A stretch of 64,000 nucleotides of DNA. Source: Fimenecus sp964527585. Its GTDB lineage: Bacteria > Bacillota > Clostridia > Oscillospirales > Acutalibacteraceae. Below the pieces are notes generated by a model. The model was given only the letters and a program-made list of their open reading frames with translations. It was not told where the DNA came from and searched no databases. The stretch is from assembly GCA_964527585.1 (NCBI GenBank), contig CAZGPE010000008.1, positions 1 through 64,000 on the forward strand, in the 5' to 3' direction. Every line of letters starts with the position of its first letter. Positions within the stretch are counted from its first letter, which is position 1. This document shows, piece after piece, positions 58,949 to 64,000 of this stretch. The translations under genes and the position numbers were made by a program.

Positions 58949-59833
58949 ATGAAAACAGTAAACGGAACAATTATAAAAGGTATTGGCGGCTTCTACTATG
59001 TTGAAGCCGCCAATGAGATATATGAATGTAAGGCAAGGGGAGTGTTCAGAAAAGAAAAACTCACCCCATTAGCCGGAGATAAGGTTTCAATAACCGTTAA
59101 TGATAATGCCGAAAATACGATTGACGAGGTGTTTCCGAGGAAAAATTTCCTTGTACGGCCGCCGGTTGTCAACATAGATAATTTGATAATTGTTGTTTCG
59201 ACAGTTGAACCGAAGCCGTCGACTCTTGTGATTGATAAATTGATTGCAGTTGCCGAGCATAAAAAAATAGAACCGATTATTGTTATTACAAAATCGGATT
59301 TATCGTCAGCCGATGAGCTTTATAAAATTTATACTGATGCGGGTTTCAATACGGTTATTGTTTCAAATGAAAATAAAACGGGCATTGAAGAAGTAAAAGT
59401 TTTATTAAAAGACAAAATCAGTGCTCTTACGGGTAATTCAGGAGTAGGCAAAACATCACTTTTGAATAATCTGGACAGTTCTTTGCTTTTGCAAACCGCA
59501 CAGATAAGCAAAAAACTCGGCAGGGGAAGGCATACAACCCGTCAAGCCGAACTTTACAAAGTATGCGGAGGATATGTTGTCGATACTGCGGGATTTTCAT
59601 CGTTTGAAATTGATAAAAGCGATTTGATTTTGAAAGATGAATTGCCGTTTTGCTTTAGAGAATTCGGCGATTATATTGATTTGTGTAAATTCTCTTCAAC
59701 CTGTACTCATACTTTTGATAAAGGCTGTGCCGTTGTTGAGGCGGTTAAAAACGGAGAAATCGGTCAATCGAGGCACAACAGTTATATTCAAATGTATAAC
59801 GAAGTTAAGGATATAAAAAAATGGAACTTATAA
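58949..59833 (+). CDS. rsgA: Ribosome small-subunit-dependent GTPase RsgA
   Basis: This 294-residue circularly permuted GTPase has an N-terminal OB fold, then G4 VITKSDL, G1 GNSGVGKTSLLN and G3 DTAGFSS, followed by a zinc domain with CKFSSTCTHTFDKGCAV. It checks 30S maturation. It starts 1 nt after prkC. rpe, usually next, is not present; thiN follows directly with a 13-nt overlap. Confidence 0.95.
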   Translation: MKTVNGTIIKGIGGFYYVEAANEIYECKARGVFRKEKLTPLAGDKVSITVNDNAENTIDEVFPRKNFLVRPPVVNIDNLIIVVSTVEPKPSTLVIDKLIAVAEHKKIEPIIVITKSDLSSADELYKIYTDAGFNTVIVSNENKTGIEEVKVLLKDKISALTGNSGVGKTSLLNNLDSSLLLQTAQISKKLGRGRHTTRQAELYKVCGGYVVDTAGFSSFEIDKSDLILKDELPFCFREFGDYIDLCKFSSTCTHTFDKGCAVVEAVKNGEIGQSRHNSYIQMYNEVKDIKKWNL

Positions 59834-60462
59834 GTAAAAACCGTTGTGTGATTGTCGGAGCTTCGGCAATTAAAAACGATGATTTTCTGAAAAAGAATAT
59901 TTTTTACGATGATTATGTTATTGCGGCAGACGGCGGATATTCACGCTTGAATAAAGCAAACATACTTCCCGATTTAGTTGTCGGAGATTTTGACTCTTCG
60001 GATTATCCTTCGGAGAATGTTCCGATTATTGCACTTAATCCCATAAAAGACTGTACAGATACGGAATTTGCGGTTAAAACCGCCGTTGAAAAAGGTTTCA
60101 GAGAAATTCTTTTATTGGGTTGCATAGGCGGAAGAATTGACCATACTTACGCTAATTTTACTCTTATTGCCGCTTTTAAGCAGAACGGAATTAACATCAC
60201 CGCACTTGACGAAAACCAAAAAATTTATGCGGTGAAAGACGAAAAACATAAAATTTCCGCAAACGGAAGATATTTATCCGTTTATTCTTTTTCCGAGAAA
60301 ACAACCGTCAGTCTCTCCGGGGTGTTTTATCCTTTGGATAATTATGAACTTTCATATTTTCAGTCATTAGGTACAAGCAACGAAATTACCGAATCTTTTG
60401 CAACGGTTGAGGCAAAAGGCGGTACTTTGATTGTAATGGAAGTTTCGAAAGCTGTATTTTAA
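59821..60462 (+). CDS. thiN: Thiamine diphosphokinase
   Basis: This 213-residue enzyme converts thiamine to thiamine diphosphate. The family motifs VIAADGGYSRL, VVGDFDSSD, DCTDTEFAV and GCIGGRIDHTYAN are intact, and the C-terminal beta-barrel domain is present. Its start overlaps rsgA. Confidence 0.93.
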   Translation: MELISKNRCVIVGASAIKNDDFLKKNIFYDDYVIAADGGYSRLNKANILPDLVVGDFDSSDYPSENVPIIALNPIKDCTDTEFAVKTAVEKGFREILLLGCIGGRIDHTYANFTLIAAFKQNGINITALDENQKIYAVKDEKHKISANGRYLSVYSFSEKTTVSLSGVFYPLDNYELSYFQSLGTSNEITESFATVEAKGGTLIVMEVSKAVF

Positions 60463-60517
60463 CACTTTTTCCGTCTTTGAATATAGTGTAATAAGCACAG
60501 TTAAAGGCGGTGGCACA

Positions 60518-60673
60518 ATGGGAAAGCGTAAGAATAAAATAAGTATAGGAACGGTTTTTCTTGTTTTCGGATTGGGTCTTATACTTGCTTTTATAATTCC
60601 GGCAGAAGCCCTTGTTGTTGTTCTTGCGGTTGCATTGGCAATCAGCGGCCTTGCATTGTGCAAATGCTGTTAG
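60518..60673 (+). CDS. 51-residue membrane protein between thiN and spoVM
   Basis: No family is recognised. A basic start (MGKRKNKISIG) is followed by one or two hydrophobic segments (residues 12-27 and 29-47) and ends with LCKCC, a Cys-rich C-terminus. The ATG at 60518 has GGCGGTGG about 8 nt upstream. Position next to spoVM suggests a sporulation membrane role; this is inference. Confidence 0.6.
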   Translation: MGKRKNKISIGTVFLVFGLGLILAFIIPAEALVVVLAVALAISGLALCKCC

Positions 60674-60684
60674 GGGGAATTGAT

Positions 60685-60765
60685 TTGAAATTTATTGTTT
60701 TCGATAATCCGAAATTTGTCAGCGGAATATTAAGATTGGTGTTCGGAATAAAAAAGGAAAATTAA
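60685..60765 (+). CDS. spoVM: Stage V sporulation protein M (26-residue membrane-curvature peptide)
   Basis: This 26-residue peptide begins MKF and contains PKF, then GI-x-R and a basic tail (GIKKEN), aligning without gaps to the 26-residue Bacillus SpoVM. It is an amphipathic helix that recognises the convex forespore membrane and anchors the SpoIVA coat platform. The Pro9 position is conserved. The start is TTG at 60685 after a very strong AGGGGG site. It follows thiN as in Bacillus. Such a gene is shorter than most gene finders report. Confidence 0.85.
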   Translation: MKFIVFDNPKFVSGILRLVFGIKKEN

Positions 60766-60779
60766 AATTAATACATATT

Positions 60780-60804
60780 AAGCGGTGTATTCACCGCTTT
60801 TTTT
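60780..60804 (+). terminator. Terminator of the yicC-to-spoVM operon
   Basis: An 8-bp stem (60780-60787 with 60792-60799) with a TATT loop is followed by seven T residues. Confidence 0.85.
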
Positions 60805-60838
60805 GTTGCTTTTTAATCTAATATTTTTAACACTGTTG

Positions 60839-60847
60839 TGATATAAT
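60839..60847 (+). promoter_or_regulatory. Extended -10 promoter element of the aminotransferase gene
   Basis: TGATATAAT (60839-60847) is an extended -10 without a good -35 at 17 nt. Confidence 0.4.
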
Positions 60848-60878
60848 ATCGGTATAAAACATATTAGGACTTGATATA

Positions 60879-62096
60879 ATGCGTAATTTTGAAAAATCTC
60901 ATAAACTTGACAATGTCTGTTACGATATTCGTGGACCTATAATGGACGAAGCTAACAGAATGTCCGAAAACGGTGTAAAAATACTCAAATTAAATATCGG
61001 TAATCCCGCTCCGTTTAATTTTACGGCACCTGATGAAATAATACACGATATGATATATAATCTTCGTGATTCGGAAGGTTATTCGGATTCAAAAGGAATA
61101 TTTTCGGCAAGAAAAGCAATAATGCAGTATTGCCAATTAAAAAAGATTCCGAATGTTGACATCAAAGACATATATACAGGAAACGGTGCAAGCGAACTGA
61201 TTACTATGTCGATGCAAGGATTACTTGATAACGGAGATGAAATTCTTGTTCCGGCTCCCGATTATCCGCTTTGGACTGCTTCCGTAACTCTTGCGGGCGG
61301 ACACGCTGTTCATTATATGTGTGATGAGCAAAACGAGTGGAATCCCGATATTTCCGATATTGAAAAAAAGATTACGGACCGTACAAAAGGTATTGTAATC
61401 ATTAATCCCAATAACCCTACCGGAGCTTTGTATTCCGAAGAAATCCTCCTCGAAATCGTTGAAGTTGCGAGAAAACACGGTCTTATCATATTTTCCGATG
61501 AGATTTATGACAGACTTGTTATGGACGGACTTACACATATTTCTATCGCTTCTCTTGCACCAGATGTGCCTTGCGTAACCTTTAACGGACTTTCAAAGTC
61601 TCACCGTATTGCAGGGTTCAGATGCGGTTGGATGGTAATAAGCGGTGATAAATCGAGAATTAAAGGATATATTGAAGGACTTAATTTGCTTTCGTCTATG
61701 CGCCTTTGTTCCAATGTTCCTTCACAGCAAATAATTCAAACCGCACTCGGCGGACATCAAAGCGTTGATGCTTTATTAACTCCGGGCGGAAGAATATACG
61801 AGCAAAGGGAATGTATTTATAATGCTCTCAACGAAATTGACGGCGTAAGTGTTGTCAAACCGAAAGCTGCTTTCTATATTTTCCCGAAATTCGATATTAA
61901 GAAATTTAATATTAAAAGCGATGAAAAGTTTGTTCTTGATTTTCTTAAAAAGAAAAAAATTCTTTTGGTACAGGGTACGGCGTTTAACTATCCGACACCC
62001 GATCATGTAAGAATTGTTTATCTTCCGAATGTTAAAGAACTTTCTACTGCCGCAAGCGAACTCTCGGATTTTCTTAAAGATTATTCGCAAGACTGA
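60879..62096 (+). CDS. PLP-dependent class I aminotransferase (AlaT-like)
   Basis: This 405-residue fold-type I aminotransferase has NPNNPTGALYS, the PLP Asp in IFSDEIYDRL and the Schiff-base Lys in LSKSHRIAGFRCGWM (about residue 245). The overall length and the start RGPIMDEANRM fit alanine/glutamate-pyruvate aminotransferases (AlaT group), which make alanine. The substrate assignment is tentative. It starts its own transcript and converges with the transporter remnant. Confidence 0.87.
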   Translation: MRNFEKSHKLDNVCYDIRGPIMDEANRMSENGVKILKLNIGNPAPFNFTAPDEIIHDMIYNLRDSEGYSDSKGIFSARKAIMQYCQLKKIPNVDIKDIYTGNGASELITMSMQGLLDNGDEILVPAPDYPLWTASVTLAGGHAVHYMCDEQNEWNPDISDIEKKITDRTKGIVIINPNNPTGALYSEEILLEIVEVARKHGLIIFSDEIYDRLVMDGLTHISIASLAPDVPCVTFNGLSKSHRIAGFRCGWMVISGDKSRIKGYIEGLNLLSSMRLCSNVPSQQIIQTALGGHQSVDALLTPGGRIYEQRECIYNALNEIDGVSVVKPKAAFYIFPKFDIKKFNIKSDEKFVLDFLKKKKILLVQGTAFNYPTPDHVRIVYLPNVKELSTAASELSDFLKDYSQD

Positions 62097-62097
62097 T

Positions 62098-62342
62098 TTA
62101 CAGACTTATATCTAAAATCATCATTGTTAAAAATCCCGCAGTAAACGGTATAATGCAAGAGTTTTTCTTTTCGGTTTGCTTTGCATCGGGAATCAATTCA
62201 TTAACGCAAACATAATTCCTGCGGAAAAACCGCTTAAAATACTGTTGTGCTCTTTAAGGTTGTTTTTTAATAAAAACACAGATGCAGAACCGAAAGATGT
62301 TGCGATAAAAGGAAGTAAAACATCTATTGCAAATTTCAGCAT
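62098..62342 (-). pseudogene. Remnant of a ZIP-family metal transporter
   Basis: On the minus strand the ATG at 62342 has a good AGGTGTGA ribosome binding site and opens with about 48 residues (LPFIATSFGSASVFLLKNN, then ILSGFSAGIMFALMN) that match the first helix pair of ZIP transporters. A stop then interrupts. In the next frame the sequence continues with LIPDAKQTEKKNSCIIPFTAGFLTMMILDISL-like residues, the typical second part of this region, before a final stop at 62098. A one-base frameshift plus loss of the remaining 150 or so residues is the simplest reading. It fills the 370-nt gap between the aminotransferase and the next gene. Confidence 0.65.
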
Positions 62343-62405
62343 TAAATCACACCTGAAAATAATTTCTATTTCATAATATTGAAAGATAATTTAATTGCTA
62401 CTGAA

Positions 62406-62439
62406 AAAGCAGTTGTATCGGTTAAGATACAACTGCTTT
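62406..62439 (-). terminator. Terminator of the zinc-ribbon membrane protein gene
   Basis: A 14-bp stem (62406-62419 with 62426-62439) with a 6-nt loop is followed by a T run on the minus strand. Confidence 0.8.
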
Positions 62440-62464
62440 ACTTTTGTGAAAATGAATATTTTAA

Positions 62465-62806
62465 TTAGATTGCAGAGGATACGCTGAAAAGCATTAGAAG
62501 TAATACGAATAAAAAATATAAAACTATTAAAATCACTAATGTTATACATAAGGCTATAACACCCTTAATGAGTGATTTTGTTTTTAACGGATAATCGTTT
62601 TTTATACACAATGCAATTAAAAGTGCAATAAGCGGAAAGAAAAATCCTATAAGTGCCAATAAGAAAGATTTTTTATCTTTAGTTTTTGTGGGAGTAAAAG
62701 GAATGTTTTGAGTTGCTTCGGTTGTTCTTTTAATCGGCGAATATCCGCATCTTGAACATACTACCGAGTTTTCCTGTAATTCATTTCCGCAATTTTGACA
62801 GTACAT
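62465..62806 (-). CDS. Zinc-ribbon membrane protein (113 aa)
   Basis: This 113-residue protein starts with a zinc ribbon (C3-x2-C6 and C18-x2-C21, CQNCG and CSRCG) followed by a Thr/Lys linker and two hydrophobic helices (about 47-67 and 82-108). It is of the type often annotated as zinc-ribbon domain protein, with no known function. The ATG at 62806 follows AAAGGAGAGG. It shares strand and ribbon design with the upstream gene; the two may be paralogous in their N-terminal parts. Confidence 0.75.
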   Translation of the reverse strand: MYCQNCGNELQENSVVCSRCGYSPIKRTTEATQNIPFTPTKTKDKKSFLLALIGFFFPLIALLIALCIKNDYPLKTKSLIKGVIALCITLVILIVLYFLFVLLLMLFSVSSAI

Positions 62807-62828
62807 AAAACCTCTCCTTTGATTATTG

Positions 62829-63554
62829 TTATTCTTCGAAATATAATTGCATTTCTATATATGAATTATATAATCGGTTATCATATTCATTGAATTCCTC
62901 ATTAAAACTGTTGTAACTTCCCGTAGGATTTATAACGGCATTTGTCAGATTCAAATAATCGGTATATAAGTTTTTTAATGCCGAATATGTTTTTTCGTAT
63001 TTTTTCGGCGGATTATTTAATTCTTTCATAAGTGAAAGAACTTCTGCTTGATTTTTTTCGATTTCATAAATACTGTTTGAAAATTCTTCGTCGTCGAATA
63101 AATTATCAAGAGAATCATTGAAATCGTTTAAGAATTTACCGTTTTGCATTGTAAATTTATCGGTTTCATCGCTTCGTCTTTTATAAATCGAGTTATACCA
63201 GACATTCGAAATAAGATTTCCGGCATCTTCCGCTTTTTTACTTCCTTCAATAATTGCATTGTATGTCAAAATTATATCATTGTAATATGATTTTGATATT
63301 GCATTAGGTATCTGAAATATACCGATAACAATCAAAAATGCCATTATAAATGCCAAAACAATTGATATGATTTTGAGTGTTTTTTTAACCTTACCGCTTG
63401 ATTTGGAATTGTCGGGGTGGGTTGACTGAACGCTGTTAATAAAGTTTTCGGGATTAGGCAAAGTGTTTTTAGGAACGGGGGAACAGCAGTAAGGACAAAA
63501 ATTTGCTTCGAAATCAATAGGCTTTCCACATTGCTGACAGAATATGTTATCCAT
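62829..63554 (-). CDS. Zinc-ribbon protein with one membrane helix (241 aa)
   Basis: An N-terminal zinc ribbon (CQQCG and CPYCC, residues about 6-26) is followed by a Pro/Ser/Asn linker, a transmembrane helix (about 63-84) and an extracytoplasmic helical domain rich in Asn, Asp and Tyr (about 90-241). The fold of the outside domain was not recognised. The second Met (63554) is preferred because AGAGG lies 7 nt upstream, while the first Met at 63560 is too close. It is 22 nt upstream of the smaller zinc-ribbon gene. Confidence 0.75.
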   Translation of the reverse strand: MDNIFCQQCGKPIDFEANFCPYCCSPVPKNTLPNPENFINSVQSTHPDNSKSSGKVKKTLKIISIVLAFIMAFLIVIGIFQIPNAISKSYYNDIILTYNAIIEGSKKAEDAGNLISNVWYNSIYKRRSDETDKFTMQNGKFLNDFNDSLDNLFDDEEFSNSIYEIEKNQAEVLSLMKELNNPPKKYEKTYSALKNLYTDYLNLTNAVINPTGSYNSFNEEFNEYDNRLYNSYIEMQLYFEE

Positions 63555-63587
63555 TTTCATTCCTCTTTTCTAAAAAAATAAATATAA

Positions 63588-64000
63588 CTATTTTTTTATT
63601 TCAAAAAACTCTTTGTTCGGTTGATTTGCGATGTTGTGTAAAAAATTATCGGAGTTATTTTCCTGAAAACATTCGCTGTCATTTTTTACAAAAGAAATAT
63701 ATCCGTTTTCAATTAAAAATTTCAACAGGGGATAGTTGTTAAATTCGAGCGCATAGTCAATAACGGTTTTGTTATATTCATCGGTATTAAAAATTATATC
63801 TTTGTTTTCGGCTATATAACTTTTCCATACAGAAGGGTTACTTGATGAAGCGAATTTATAATTAGTATATCTGTCTTCATTTGCCTGTGTAGATTTTCCC
63901 GCACTGAGAAGTTCTTCGCAACTAACTCCCAAAAGTTCGGTGAAATAACCTAAATCTTCAATTTGAATACCGTTGTTTCCGTTTTTTATCTGAGAGAGTT
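63588..64000 (-). CDS. HTH/ankyrin-like protein, C-terminal part (partial)
   Basis: An open frame enters from the right edge (first complete codon at 63998-63996) and stops at 63588, giving about 136 residues. The first residues LSQIKNGNNGIQIEDLGYFTELLGVSCEELL look like the end of an XRE-type HTH domain. A helical stretch with an ankyrin-like unit (KTVIDYALEFNNYPLLKFLIENGYI) follows. The N-terminus is outside the window. It lies 33 nt upstream of the zinc-ribbon gene and may regulate or share a transcript with it. Confidence 0.6.
   Translation of the reverse strand, partial: LSQIKNGNNGIQIEDLGYFTELLGVSCEELLSAGKSTQANEDRYTNYKFASSSNPSVWKSYIAENKDIIFNTDEYNKTVIDYALEFNNYPLLKFLIENGYISFVKNDSECFQENNSDNFLHNIANQPNKEFFEIKK

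Noticed and set aside
62176..62376. Plus-strand 66-codon open frame after the aminotransferase
   Set aside because: It is antisense to the ZIP-like remnant, which has the better ribosome binding site and protein similarity.
1..64000. CRISPR arrays, insertion sequences, prophage or attachment sites
   Set aside because: No regularly spaced repeats, transposase, integrase or phage structural gene was found in any frame.

Overview
The window is about 64 kb of AT-rich chromosome from a low-GC, Gram-positive, endospore-forming bacterium, most likely an anaerobic member of class Clostridia (Oscillospiraceae-like; the exact genus is an inference). Evidence: sporulation genes (YmxH/YlmC family, SpoIIIE/FtsK, GerW/YtfJ, a DUF3794-LysM protein, SpoVM), Bacillus/Clostridium gene orders (ffs-dnaX-ybaB-recR; yicC-remA-gmk-rpoZ-priA-def-fmt-rsmB-rlmN-prpC-prkC-rsgA-thiN-spoVM), Rex, oxygen-sensitive Fe-S and radical-SAM enzymes, GGAGG-type ribosome binding sites and frequent TTG starts. 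No insertion sequence, prophage or CRISPR array is visible.

Layout. 1-2 kb: tail of an SLH-domain protein, a YmxH-type protein and a convergent GPH-family sugar transporter. 2.0-7.3 kb: the most unusual locus, a tight six-gene operon for a CooC-like ATPase with a CxC motif, two 2-hydroxyacyl-CoA dehydratase/benzoyl-CoA-reductase-like subunits, their ATP-dependent activase, a 52-residue membrane protein and an orphan protein resembling the middle part of acetyl-CoA synthase (CdhC/AcsB). 7.3-9.6 kb: thyA, folA, thioredoxin, HTH regulator. 9.6-13.4 kb (minus): tmRNA, smpB, recR, ybaB, dnaX and SRP RNA. 13.4-17.5 kb: glpK, malic enzyme, then a His-rich protein, a CooT-like nickel protein and two small membrane proteins. 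17.5-24.4 kb (minus): acyltransferase plus acyl-CoA synthetase; rex-icd-aconitase.

24.5-35.5 kb: tepA-like protease, ftsK/spoIIIE, a ComEC-like hydrolase with its DUF3006 partner, rpsB-tsf, an MreB-like gene, tRNA-Ser(CGA), a radical SAM gene, mscL, proC and tcdA. 35.6-47.8 kb: the DUF3794-LysM protein, DUF3343 plus cysteine desulfurase, cdaA-cdaR, DUF1385, prmC, an M50 protease, scpA-scpB, DUF2953-GerW, a D,D-carboxypeptidase and rluB. 47.8-60.8 kb: the long yicC-to-spoVM housekeeping operon. 60.8-64 kb: an aminotransferase, the remnant of a ZIP metal transporter, two zinc-ribbon membrane proteins and the C-terminal part of an HTH/ankyrin-like protein.

How the parts connect. Most of the window is translation (rpsB, tsf, def, fmt, rsmB, rlmN, rluB, tmRNA/SmpB), DNA maintenance (dnaX, recR, priA, scpAB, ftsK), signalling (CdaA/CdaR, PrpC/PrkC, Rex) and sporulation. 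The candidate undescribed system is the 2.0-7.3 kb operon. It combines the activation chemistry of radical dehydratases/double-cubane proteins with a nickel-type maturation ATPase and an acetyl-CoA-synthase-like protein, in a window that has no CO dehydrogenase catalytic subunit. The CooT-like/His-rich cluster at 16.3-17.4 kb is a second, separate nickel-handling signal.
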